A stretch of 64,000 nucleotides of DNA from Thaumasiovibrio occultus (GTDB lineage Bacteria; Pseudomonadota; Gammaproteobacteria; Enterobacterales; Vibrionaceae): assembly GCA_019703815.1 (NCBI GenBank), contig AP023052.1:558001-622000 (forward strand). The letters run 5' to 3'. Under the pieces are notes generated by a model that had not been told where the DNA came from, did no database searches, and was given only the letters and a program-made list of their open reading frames with translations. Positions 40,755-49,644 of this stretch are shown here, piece by piece. A program made the position numbers and the translations under genes. The stretch's first letter is position 1. Each line of letters begins with the position of its first letter.

Positions 40755-41922
40755 TCACCGAGGCTTAGTGGTATTTACCGATCTTTTTCTGCCCCTTAAC
40801 GGTTTAGGTATTCAGCATCGCTGCGTAGTTGTTCATTCTTTGACTCAAAGCGTGAACAACGGGCGGCGATGTTAGCGTGTCACAGGGTAATTTCGCGTCG
40901 AACGACAAATTCAGCATGGCGAGGTTAGGAAATTGTTATCAATTTCTTCTGCCCAATTGTCACGAAGTGGTATGATTTTCTGCCATTCATGGGGCAAATC
41001 ACGGCCTATTTAGACGTTGCGCTGTGATTGCTGGCGGTTAAAACCCCGATATCGGTTTTTCATTAGGTCTAATCATTTGACCTTCATTGTCTAAATATCT
41101 CATCTTTTTTATCGACCCAAGCCGTCGCGTTGCGATCTCATATGCTTTATGCAGTGTCTATTCAGTGGGTAAATATCGTGCTACAAAGTCAGCACCTGAG
41201 TAGGCGGTTCAAGCTGAATAACCACACCAAATAGAAAAAAGCCATTAACAAAGATTGTTATGATTAATAACTAGCTAACCAAATTACGCTTCGGTTTTTC
41301 TGGTTTTTAGGTGACTATTTTTATTGTTTAAGTGATGTTCTTTACTTAAATGTTATTCGTAATTTCTTGTTGTGTATGCGGGTTGTTTTTCCTAATTAAC
41401 ACTCCTGAATGGCGATAAAAATACATAATAAAATGCCGTAATTATTTTAATGAATATCTATTCTCAAAAAAGAGTAAATAAAGCCATTTATCTGACTAAA
41501 TATGTTTAGATGTTATTGAATTAGTTGATTATAAAAACTTGGGCTTTTTGTAGAGATATTAACACCTGATGTTTCCTACCTAGAATATTTGCAAATTCCA
41601 CAGCGACATCGGTGTGCCACAATAGTATTTTTATTTGTGTGGTTTTAGATGAATCAGTTATTCCGCCTTGTGATTGGTGCTGAAGGGTGTGTGAAATATA
41701 ACAGCAGCCGATGATGAGCAACGGAATGCAAGCTCGAAATAACGAGAAATCAGAAGGAGTGTTAGCAATTAGTAAACGAACGTCTGTGCAAATTTTCTAG
41801 GCAACACGTCATCATCTAGTTCAATAAATAACCTATTTTGTTGTTAACGAAATTTCAGATTGAACTAGAGAGGTATATTCGCTCATTAATGAGTAGCTGT
41901 TTATAAGAAAGGCTCAAGTAAC
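40755..41922. other. AT-rich 1.17-kb intergenic region before dcuC
   Basis: No convincing gene is present; one 66-codon frame on the minus strand (41521-41721) lacks a plausible ribosome site. Base composition is clearly more AT-rich than the flanks, chiefly from 41200 on. Several inverted repeats occur: CCGATATCGG with a T-run near 41048-41060, TTTAAGT/ACTTAAA near 41327-41350, CTAAA/TTTAG near 41496-41510 and an 11-bp pair at 41815-41869. It likely holds the regulatory region of dcuC. Confidence 0.6.
41815..41869. promoter_or_regulatory. 11-bp perfect inverted repeat before dcuC
   Basis: TCTAGTTCAAT (41815-41825) and ATTGAACTAGA (41859-41869) are exact reverse complements separated by 33 AT-rich bases, ending 53 bp before the dcuC start. 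They could be two operator half-sites about four helical turns apart, or the stem of a long leader hairpin. Confidence 0.5.
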
Positions 41923-43281
41923 ATGACCTATTTAGCTTTACCAATTATTGTTCTTGTCGGTTATTTAATTATTAAAAAATACAATACGCAGGCTGTGCTG
42001 TTCTTAGCGGGTCTGGGTATGATTGCACTTGGCGTTATTGCTGGTGATATGGAGTTTATGGCCAAAGGCGGTAAACCAACTGGCTCTATCGTTGTCGACT
42101 TCTTCGAAATTATCTCTGTGGTTTCATCAAGCACCCTGTCTAAACTGGGTCTGATCATCATGGCCGTGGGTGGTTTCTCTAAATACATGAGCCACATCGG
42201 TGCGGCGAATGCGATGGTACAAATCGCGACCAAGCCGCTTTCACTGATCAAGAACCCATACTTAGTATTGGCAATGGCGTACGTGATTGGTCAGTTGATC
42301 AACATCTTCGTGCCAAGTGCGACCGGTCTTGCACTACTTCTGTTGGTTGCGATGTACCCTGTACTGGTTGGCGTGGGTTGTAACCCAGCGGCAGCGGCAG
42401 CGGTGGTTGCTACCACAGGCTGTTTGGATATGGGCCCAGCGTCTTCGGCTGCAAACAAAGCCGCGGCCGTATCAGGTATTGATGTTGCGACTTACTTCGT
42501 AAACTACCAGTTACCGGTAGCGGTACCTACAATGCTAGTGATCGCGGGCCTACACTTTGTGTGTCAGCGTTACTTCGATAAGAAAGATGCTGAAGCGGGC
42601 GTAACGCACGAATTTAACCTAGAAAGCAAAGAACAACGTAAAGCGCCGAAGTGGTTTGCTATCTTGCCTGTATTGCCACTACTGCTTCTTCTAACGTTCA
42701 GTGAGTTCGCGATTGCGAGCATCAAGATGAACGTAACCACCGCTATGTTCATTGCGCTGTTTATCTCTATGCTGTGTGACTTTGCTTACACCCGTAAAGG
42801 TAAAGAAGTGATGGCATCGCTGAAAGTGTACCTAGAAGGGATGGGCGGCGTGTTCTCAAGCGTTGTTACACTGATCATCTCTGCACAAATTTTCGTTGAA
42901 GGTCTAAAGCACATCGGTTTCATCGACATGCTACTAGGCGGGGCAACCGGTGCAGGTTTTGGCTTCATGGCGATGGTGATTGTACTGGTTGCGATTATCG
43001 CTCTCGTCACCATGCTATCTGGCTCTGGTAACGCTTCATTCTTCAGCTTCTCTGAGCTGGCACCATCTGTGGCATCACAAGTGGGCGCATCAGCGGCAGC
43101 GGTAGCAATGCCAATGCAGCTAGCGGCAGGTATCATGCGTTCAGCATCACCGGTAGCGGGCGTGGTGATTGCGTGTGCGGGCGTTGCAAACGTCTCTCCA
43201 ATTGAATTGGCTAAGCGTACCATGATCCCAATGTTGGGCGGTCTGCTTACCGTTATGATCATGACAATGATTGTGGTTTAA
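41923..43281 (+). CDS. dcuC: DcuC-family C4-dicarboxylate transporter
   Basis: An inner-membrane carrier of 452 residues with about twelve hydrophobic helices. It matches the DcuC family (C4-dicarboxylate antiporter used in succinate efflux during anaerobic growth), with conserved segments such as FVPSATGLALLLLVAMYPVL, GCLDMGPASSAANKAA and the C-terminal MLSGSGNASFFSFSELAP. AGAAAGG lies before the ATG. A terminator separates it from pepT, which could still be reached by read-through. Confidence 0.87.
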   Translation: MTYLALPIIVLVGYLIIKKYNTQAVLFLAGLGMIALGVIAGDMEFMAKGGKPTGSIVVDFFEIISVVSSSTLSKLGLIIMAVGGFSKYMSHIGAANAMVQIATKPLSLIKNPYLVLAMAYVIGQLINIFVPSATGLALLLLVAMYPVLVGVGCNPAAAAAVVATTGCLDMGPASSAANKAAAVSGIDVATYFVNYQLPVAVPTMLVIAGLHFVCQRYFDKKDAEAGVTHEFNLESKEQRKAPKWFAILPVLPLLLLLTFSEFAIASIKMNVTTAMFIALFISMLCDFAYTRKGKEVMASLKVYLEGMGGVFSSVVTLIISAQIFVEGLKHIGFIDMLLGGATGAGFGFMAMVIVLVAIIALVTMLSGSGNASFFSFSELAPSVASQVGASAAAVAMPMQLAAGIMRSASPVAGVVIACAGVANVSPIELAKRTMIPMLGGLLTVMIMTMIVV

Positions 43282-43297
43282 CAACCGGTTTCATTCC

Positions 43298-43325
43298 ACA
43301 GGGCCTTAGGGGCCCTGTTTTTCTT
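43298..43325 (+). terminator. Terminator after dcuC
   Basis: ACAGGGCC and GGCCCTGT form an 8-bp stem, followed by TTTTTC. It lies in the 56-bp dcuC-pepT gap. Confidence 0.8.
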
Positions 43326-43337
43326 TAAGGACAACAT

Positions 43338-44573
43338 ATGGATATCGTAGAACGCTTTATTAATTACACCAAAATCAACACCACCACTGATCGTGCAAAA
43401 GGCGCGGCGGGCATCATGCCATCGTCGCCGGGCCAAATGGAGCTTGCTAAGTTCCTGGTCAGTGAAATGGAAGCGATGGGGTTAAGCGATATCACACTGC
43501 GTGACACGGCGATCGTCACCGCGACGTTACCGTCAAACATGGATAAGAAAGTACCAACCGTGTCTTTCTTTGGTCACCTTGATACCAGTGCAGAGCAAAA
43601 GGCTGATACTAAAGCGCACATTGTTAGCTACCAAAGCGGTGACATCTGCCTGAACGCTGAGCAAAACATCGTGATGAAGCGCTCTGAGTTCCCTGAGCTT
43701 GCGCAGTATGAAGGGCAAGACATCATCGTCACCGACGGCACAAGCTTGCTGGGTGCGGATGACAAAGCCGCGATCGCCGCAGCGATGGATGCGGTACAAT
43801 TCTTCTTGGACAACCCAGAAATTCCACACGGCGACGTGAAAATTGCCTTCGTTCCTGACGAAGAGCAAGGCCTGCGCGGCGCGAAAGCGTTTGACGTTGA
43901 AAGCTTCGGTGCAGACTTTGGTTACACCCTAGACTGCTGTGGTATCGGTGAATTCGTTCACGAGAACTGGAATGCGGGTAACGCGGATGTGACTTTCATT
44001 GGTCAATCAGCGCACCCAATGTCGGCAAAAGGCAAGCTGAAAAACTCGCTACTGATGGCGCACAAGTTCATTGCGATGCTACCTCCGGGCGAAGCGCCAG
44101 AGTACACCGATGGCCGTGAAGGTTACTTCTGGGTGAAAGAGCTGAGCGGTAACAGTGCGAAAACGGTACTGAAGATGGATATCCGCGATTTCGGTAAAGA
44201 CACTTACCGTCAACGTATGGACTTCCTGCAAAAGCTGGCTGACGGCTGTGAAGCCATTTGGGGTGAAGGTAGCATTCAGATCGATCTGTCTGATCGTTAC
44301 GAGAACGTGATGAACAGCCTAGAAGGCGATGCGGGCTTCCCAATTGATATCGCAAAAGAAGCTTATGAGCGCAACGGCATTGAGATGAAGTCTATCCCAA
44401 TGCGTGGCGGTTACGACGGTGCGGTACTTTCGCAAAAAGGCCTGCCATGTCCGAACCTGTTCACTGGCGCACACAACTTCCACTCGATTTACGAGTACCT
44501 ACCAGTCGACTCACTGCGTGCAGCGAGTAAAGTGGTGCAAGAGATTGTGAAAATCACCGCAGAGCGTGGTTAA
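43338..44573 (+). CDS. pepT: Peptidase T (aminotripeptidase)
   Basis: A zinc-dependent M20 peptidase of 411 residues that releases the N-terminal residue of tripeptides. Metal-binding motifs HLDTSAEQ (His and Asp), DGTSLLGADDKAAIAA (bridging Asp) and PDEEQGLRGA (catalytic Glu) are intact; the C-terminal GAHNFHSIYEYLP supplies the last histidine. In enteric bacteria pepT is induced without oxygen through FNR, fitting the dcuC gene just before it. Confidence 0.96.
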   Translation: MDIVERFINYTKINTTTDRAKGAAGIMPSSPGQMELAKFLVSEMEAMGLSDITLRDTAIVTATLPSNMDKKVPTVSFFGHLDTSAEQKADTKAHIVSYQSGDICLNAEQNIVMKRSEFPELAQYEGQDIIVTDGTSLLGADDKAAIAAAMDAVQFFLDNPEIPHGDVKIAFVPDEEQGLRGAKAFDVESFGADFGYTLDCCGIGEFVHENWNAGNADVTFIGQSAHPMSAKGKLKNSLLMAHKFIAMLPPGEAPEYTDGREGYFWVKELSGNSAKTVLKMDIRDFGKDTYRQRMDFLQKLADGCEAIWGEGSIQIDLSDRYENVMNSLEGDAGFPIDIAKEAYERNGIEMKSIPMRGGYDGAVLSQKGLPCPNLFTGAHNFHSIYEYLPVDSLRAASKVVQEIVKITAERG

Positions 44574-44583
44574 TCAGTCCGAT

Positions 44584-44616
44584 AACAGGGAGCGAAAGCT
44601 CCCTGTTGTGTTTTTA
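44584..44616 (+). terminator. Terminator after pepT
   Basis: A perfect 10-bp stem (AACAGGGAGC with GCTCCCTGTT, GAAA loop) is followed by GTGTTTTT. Confidence 0.88.
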
Positions 44617-44691
44617 GTCCGCTAGCGTCGATTCAACTATCTTCTTTGATGTACCCACTTTGACCGCCAACTCGCGTAAAGGACATGCTCT

Positions 44692-46053
44692 ATGTACGGC
44701 TCAAATGCGTCTGTTTTTGATTCTGCTCTCTACTCTCCCTTATTTACCCAAGCCGAGATGAAACGTATCTGGGCCGATGAAAACCTTATCCAAACGTGGC
44801 TGACCTTTGAGATCAGCATTGCCAAAGTGCAAGCGCAACTGGGGATTATTCCTAGCGACGCTGTGGCCTCGATTGAAGCGGTGTGCCAGCAAGACAACAT
44901 CGATTGGCCGCGCCTCGCCTTTGATACGGAAAAAGTCGGTATGGCGATTGCGCCGTTGGTCAGCCAGCTGAGCGAGCAGGGCGATGACAAGGTGAAAAAG
45001 TACCTTCATTGGGGCTGTACCACCCAAGACTTGCTCGATACCAGTTTGGCGATGCGGGTAAAACAGACGCTCGATGTGATTCGCCGTCAGCTGGTGGACT
45101 TAGGGCTTTCGCTAACCACGATGAGCAACCAACACAAAACGACAGTGATGGTGGCGCGCACCAATTCAATGGATGCCTTGCCAACCACGTGGGGGTTGCA
45201 AGTAAGCAGTTACTTACAAGAAATTACCCGTCATATCGTGCGGTTAGATAGCCTGTATCCGCGTGCTACCACTGGTTTGTATGGCGGCGCGGTAGGTAAC
45301 TTGTCGTCGCTGGGCGCCGACGGGCTGGCGGTACGTAAAGGCTTGTTTGCCGAACTGGGGCTGACTGAGCCAAAAGGGTTGGGCAATGCCAGTTTGGATC
45401 ATATCGTCGAAGTGGTGCAGTTCTTTGCTCTGATCCACGGCAGCTTGTGCCGGATGGCCAATGATGTGGAAAACATGGGACGAGCCAGCGTGGCCGAAGT
45501 GCGTGAAGGCGAGGGTGGCGGTGGCTCTAGCACCATGCCGCACAAAGCCAATCCCCGCGCCAGTAACATGATCCAAACCCTGTCGCGCATGGGGTGGATG
45601 TATGCCAGCAGTGCGCCCAATTTAATGGATCAAGCCGATGTCCGCGCGGCGTCGATGCGGGTATTAAACTGGACGCTCGTGCCAGAAGCGGCTTTGAGCG
45701 TGTCCACTTCGCTAGAGCGCGCCATTCGCTTGATGGATAACTTGGTGGTGAACCGCGATCGGATGCGAGAAAACTTTTCGGCTTCCCGTTACTTCATTAT
45801 GTCTGAAGCAGTGATGATGAAAGCGGCAGAGAAAGCGGGACGAGGTGAAGGCTATCAAACGCTAAAAGCGGCGATTGCCAATGCGCCAGCACAGGGGAAT
45901 TTGCTGGAGATCTTGCGCGCCGATAAAGCCGTCTGTGCGATCTTAACCGACGATGAACTGCAAGCGGCCTGCGATCCTGATAACTACTTGGGCTGCAATG
46001 AGGCATTAATTGAAGAAACGCTGGCCTATTTCCATGAGGTGATTGGCGCTTGA
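44692..46053 (+). CDS. Class II fumarase/aspartase-superfamily lyase
   Basis: A lyase of 453 residues of the fumarase/aspartase/adenylosuccinate lyase superfamily. The signature loop GGSSTMPHKANP is near residue 280, and the conserved TTQDLLDTSLAMR region near residue 110 carries the partner TTQD motif. It most resembles the 3-carboxy-cis,cis-muconate cycloisomerase-like and adenylosuccinate lyase-like subgroup, but no aromatic-degradation or purine genes lie nearby, so the substrate is open. Superfamily members usually release fumarate, which a DcuC carrier could move; this link is an inference from position. Confidence 0.8.
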   Translation: MYGSNASVFDSALYSPLFTQAEMKRIWADENLIQTWLTFEISIAKVQAQLGIIPSDAVASIEAVCQQDNIDWPRLAFDTEKVGMAIAPLVSQLSEQGDDKVKKYLHWGCTTQDLLDTSLAMRVKQTLDVIRRQLVDLGLSLTTMSNQHKTTVMVARTNSMDALPTTWGLQVSSYLQEITRHIVRLDSLYPRATTGLYGGAVGNLSSLGADGLAVRKGLFAELGLTEPKGLGNASLDHIVEVVQFFALIHGSLCRMANDVENMGRASVAEVREGEGGGGSSTMPHKANPRASNMIQTLSRMGWMYASSAPNLMDQADVRAASMRVLNWTLVPEAALSVSTSLERAIRLMDNLVVNRDRMRENFSASRYFIMSEAVMMKAAEKAGRGEGYQTLKAAIANAPAQGNLLEILRADKAVCAILTDDELQAACDPDNYLGCNEALIEETLAYFHEVIGA

Positions 46054-46109
46054 CTTACACGACGGCTGTCGGAACGCAGGGTTAGCTCTTGCTAGTCAGC
46101 TCTGACTGA

Positions 46110-47321
46110 TTAGCTCAGGGCGGTGCCCATCGCCCATAGCAGTGCCAGCGTGATCTCCGCACTGCCGCTTGTCGGCAGCATCGCCAAAGGGAAATCCCCA
46201 TGCAGGGTTTCACCCGCAGAGATCTGATAGGTAAACGGGGTGTGGTGATCTTCCGCACTCCTTACCTCGATACGAAATTTTTGCGAAGGACAGATCTCAG
46301 GCGTGACCGCGAAAGCAATGCCAGTGGCATGGGTAAACTGATAACTTTCACTGTCTAGCTCGGCGTTATCACAATACAAGCTCACCTTTGCCGCAGGTAA
46401 GTCCCACACATCGGTCAGGCGCAGCGAGATCGGGGGCAATACCTTGCTGGTGTCAACGACAAAGCAGTCGCTATCTTGGGCGTTATCAATTCGCCCGTCG
46501 TAGTCGCGATTATCCGCCAGCACAATCGTGCAGGCGTTGTTGTCGCCATGATCATCTGGCGCGAAATCCGCCACGATAAAACGCGCGCTTTCGGTGCGCA
46601 TAAAGTTCTCGTTGATGATCTCCGGTTCAAAGGGTGGGAAGGTACCATCGATAGTCGGCTCAAACAGCAAGCCTTCCAAGGTGGTTGCCGCGCTGCCATC
46701 GCGGTTGTCGACTTCAAACTTAACCCGGTATTCGCCGTTCATTTGGTAATGAAACTGCTGCGCATAAAACCCGTCGCTCGCCAGTCTATCGCCATGCAAT
46801 CCATCGTCATTGAGCACAACATGGTGCACCTTGCCGAGAGGATCGGTCACCTCAGCGCGAACATGTACCTGAGTGAGCGGATAATCACCTTGCACCGCCA
46901 CCGTCAGCACTAAGGGTTGCGGATAAAGATAACCCGCTTCACCTTGCTCAGTGCTGAGACCGATCATCACCGCGCTTTTATTGTGATAACCCATCACTTG
47001 AGTTTGCAGCAACGCGCTCTGTTCGCCGTTATTGGTGGTAACAAGCTGGTAATCCCCCTCCACAAAGGCCGAACCGGTTAGCAGGGTATAGCACAAGGTG
47101 CTTTCGTCTTGAGTTAGGCATTGATCCCACGCCAGCACTTGGTTTTGCTGGGTTAGGGTGGCGGTAACATCTGCGCCGGAGAATAGCACATTGACCCGCG
47201 CAGCAGACAACGCGGAGTCGAGCGGAAAGCTGGTTTGCAGCACATCACCCGCCGCGAGACTGTGATGTTGCGATAGGATCAGTGGTTGAGATCCCAATAC
47301 GGGAGGCAGTTGCAACGACAT
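46110..47321 (-). CDS. Beta-rich protein with possible choice-of-anchor domain, unknown function
   Basis: A protein of 403 residues. An Ig-like beta-rich segment (about 80-215) ends in a calcium-loop-like LNDDGLHGDRLASDGFY, typical of 'choice-of-anchor X'-type and related extracellular domains. Cysteines cluster in the C-terminal third. The protein ends LPTSGSAEITLALLWAMGTALS, a sorting-signal-like LPxSG plus hydrophobic tail but without the usual basic end. No signal peptide is visible from this start (ATG with GGAAA seven bases upstream), nor convincingly from the longer frame to 47525. The N-terminal export part may therefore be missing. Function unknown. Confidence 0.6.
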   Translation of the reverse strand: MSLQLPPVLGSQPLILSQHHSLAAGDVLQTSFPLDSALSAARVNVLFSGADVTATLTQQNQVLAWDQCLTQDESTLCYTLLTGSAFVEGDYQLVTTNNGEQSALLQTQVMGYHNKSAVMIGLSTEQGEAGYLYPQPLVLTVAVQGDYPLTQVHVRAEVTDPLGKVHHVVLNDDGLHGDRLASDGFYAQQFHYQMNGEYRVKFEVDNRDGSAATTLEGLLFEPTIDGTFPPFEPEIINENFMRTESARFIVADFAPDDHGDNNACTIVLADNRDYDGRIDNAQDSDCFVVDTSKVLPPISLRLTDVWDLPAAKVSLYCDNAELDSESYQFTHATGIAFAVTPEICPSQKFRIEVRSAEDHHTPFTYQISAGETLHGDFPLAMLPTSGSAEITLALLWAMGTALS

Positions 47322-47563
47322 GAGCTTTCCAGTTGAGAGACATAGATCTGATATCGTACGCTCAACCACCCATCGCACAATTATTCCCCACTGATCGCGC
47401 GTCAATTTGCGATCCATTCCGAGCGTCTGTGAAAACCGATTACTAACAACGAAGTAAATTGCGCGATTGAGTAAGCTATTGCTGCCAACAGCAAGTGACT
47501 GGTGGCGATCAGAGCGGAAAAACAAGCCCTGCGAGTTGGAACGTTAAAGGGATGATTAAAATA

Positions 47564-47590
47564 AAAACGGCAGCCTCGGCTGCCGTTTTG
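47564..47590 (-). terminator. Terminator after the BCCT transporter gene
   Basis: AAAACGGCAGCC and GGCTGCCGTTTT form a 12-bp stem around two bases; on the minus strand a T-rich tail follows. It ends the BCCT transcript before the next gene. Confidence 0.85.
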
Positions 47591-47626
47591 CTATCTCTTG
47601 AGATGCGCCTTTCGCGTCGCGCAGGG

Positions 47627-49270
47627 TTATTTTTTCGATACCCGCGGCTCGCTCATCAAGCCTTTAAGCAGCGAGAAGGTGGCGAGTAGCAGTACGACGG
47701 TAAACGGCAAGCCGGTGGCAACCGCCATTGCTTGCGCGGCAACCAAGCCACCACCTAGCATTAGTGCAATCGCTACTAGGCCTTCAAACGTACACCAGAA
47801 CACACGTTGTGGTACTGGCGAATCGACTTTACCGCCAGCGGCGATGGTATCGATCACCAATGAACCTGAGTCAGATGAGGTGATAAAGAACACCACCACC
47901 AGAATGATACCGACGAAAGAGGTCAGCTCTTTAAACGGTAGCGCTTCTAGCATCTTGAACAGTTTTAGCTCAATTGGGGCGTTAAATACCGCTTGGTAAC
48001 CGTCAACCACGTATTGGCTAATACCGGTACCACCAAACGCGGTCATCCAGAACACACATACGGTAGATGGGATCAAAATAACGCAGATGATGAACTCACG
48101 CACTGAACGGCCACGAGAGACACGTGCGATAAACATACCCACGAACGGTGACCAAGAGATCCACCATGACCAGTAGAACGCGGTCCACGCTTGCGAGTAG
48201 TTCACGTCTTCACGGCCAAATGGCATCGATAGCGCTGGCAGGTTAACCACGTACGCGGTGATGTTTTTGAAAAAGCCGGTCAGAATACCCAATGTTGGAC
48301 CCATGATAACCACAAACAGCAGCAGTAGCGCCGCGATCGCCATGTTGATCTCTGATAGCTTCTTCACGCCACCATCAAGCCCTTTCACCACCGAAATCAG
48401 GGCGAAAAGGGTAATGATGATAATCAGCACAATTTGAGTGGTGTTGTTGTTAGGGATACCAAACAGGAAGTCTAAACCGGTTGCGGCTTGTTGCGCGCCG
48501 TAACCGAGCGAGGTCGCCAAACCAAACACCGTAGCGATAACCGCAAGGGTATCAATGATGTGACCGGTCCAACCCCATACACGCTCACCAAATAGCGGGT
48601 AGAAGATAGAACGCATGGTCAGCGGCAGACCTTTGTTATAGGTGAAAATCGCTAGACCTAGCGCAAGCAGGGCGTAGATTGACCATGGGTGCAATGCCCA
48701 GTGGTAGATGGTTGCTGCCATGCCGAGTGCGGTGGCCGCATCAACATCACCTGTCGCGCCGCCAAGTGGGGCGTAGTCAGTACGCACGCCATTAGCAAAG
48801 ACTGGTCCTTCGAGTGCTGCACGGAAGTGCTCCATTGGCTCAGAAACGCCAAAGAACACCAAGCCGATACCCATACCCGCCGCAAACAGCATAGCGAACC
48901 AGCCTACATAGGAGTAATCCGGTTTCGCTTCGGTACCACCAATGCGAACGTTCCCCAATGGGGTAAGAATAAGGGCTAAGCAGACGAGAACAAAAATGTT
49001 ACCGGACGCGATGAAAAACCAGTCCATGCTGGAGCGTAGCCAACTGCCCAAATGGGTGAAGACCGGCTCAACGTGCTCTCGGAACAAAAGGGTAACGATA
49101 ACGAAAAGAATGATGCTTAAGCCTGAAATCGCAAATACACGGTTGTGAATATCCAAGCCGAAGGGACCGACTTTCAGGGCAATGTTGTCCTGACCGATTT
49201 GGTAATCGGTATCAATCGGTTTTACTTTACCATCGGGGCGCTGGATGCCACCGTTGCTGTCATTGCTCAC
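47627..49270 (-). CDS. BCCT-family (betaine/choline/carnitine) transporter
   Basis: A secondary transporter of 547 residues with about twelve membrane helices. The GMGIG motif in FAAGMGIGLVFFGVSEPMEHF and the WWISWSPFVGMFIARVSRGRSVREF signature mark the BCCT family; the GMGIG form is typical of sodium-coupled betaine carriers such as BetP. It probably imports compatible solutes against osmotic stress. The start is a GTG with AAGGAG seven bases before it. It is a lone gene with its own terminator. Confidence 0.92.
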   Translation of the reverse strand: MSNDSNGGIQRPDGKVKPIDTDYQIGQDNIALKVGPFGLDIHNRVFAISGLSIILFVIVTLLFREHVEPVFTHLGSWLRSSMDWFFIASGNIFVLVCLALILTPLGNVRIGGTEAKPDYSYVGWFAMLFAAGMGIGLVFFGVSEPMEHFRAALEGPVFANGVRTDYAPLGGATGDVDAATALGMAATIYHWALHPWSIYALLALGLAIFTYNKGLPLTMRSIFYPLFGERVWGWTGHIIDTLAVIATVFGLATSLGYGAQQAATGLDFLFGIPNNNTTQIVLIIIITLFALISVVKGLDGGVKKLSEINMAIAALLLLFVVIMGPTLGILTGFFKNITAYVVNLPALSMPFGREDVNYSQAWTAFYWSWWISWSPFVGMFIARVSRGRSVREFIICVILIPSTVCVFWMTAFGGTGISQYVVDGYQAVFNAPIELKLFKMLEALPFKELTSFVGIILVVVFFITSSDSGSLVIDTIAAGGKVDSPVPQRVFWCTFEGLVAIALMLGGGLVAAQAMAVATGLPFTVVLLLATFSLLKGLMSEPRVSKK

Positions 49271-49644
49271 GATTAATCTCCTTGAAAATGTGACAATCTG
49301 CCAATCATGAGTTATTGGAATGCTGCACCAGACTCTCTATTCCTCAGAGTAGGTGGGATTTATCAATCTGTCAGTGATGATTGATGAGGCATTAGGGCGA
49401 AATATCATACCTGTGACTTTGATAATTTGGAATAAAATAAAGTATTAAATCGCACTTTGTTAGATTTTTGTGCTGCCGTGGTTGGTAATTGGTTGAGGTA
49501 CTAGCGCGAACACATGATGCGGTGTAACAGTCGAATGCGAAGGTGTTACCAATAACAAACACAGGTGCATGTAAAAAAGGAAGCGCGTGGCTTCCTTTTT
49601 TGATGGGATAAAGGGGCTTAGAAAGCATCGCTATTGGATTTGGA
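49271..49644. other. Gap between exonuclease and BCCT genes
   Basis: About 370 bp without a credible gene. The right end of the exonuclease transcript is marked by a terminator at 49573-49601; the remainder is the AT-rich upstream region of the BCCT gene. No further structure is recognised. Confidence 0.5.
49573..49601. terminator. Terminator after the exonuclease gene
   Basis: AAAAAAGGAAGC and GCTTCCTTTTTT form a 12-bp stem around five bases. It can act in both directions and would end the minus-strand exonuclease operon. Confidence 0.85.

Noticed and set aside
41048-41060. CCGATATCGG palindrome with following T-run as terminator of the exported protein gene
   Set aside because: It lies about 300 bp after that gene and the stem is short; too weak to call.
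41521-41721. 66-codon minus-strand frame in the AT-rich gap before dcuC
   Set aside because: No ribosome site, no recognisable domain, and AT-rich DNA readily gives such frames.
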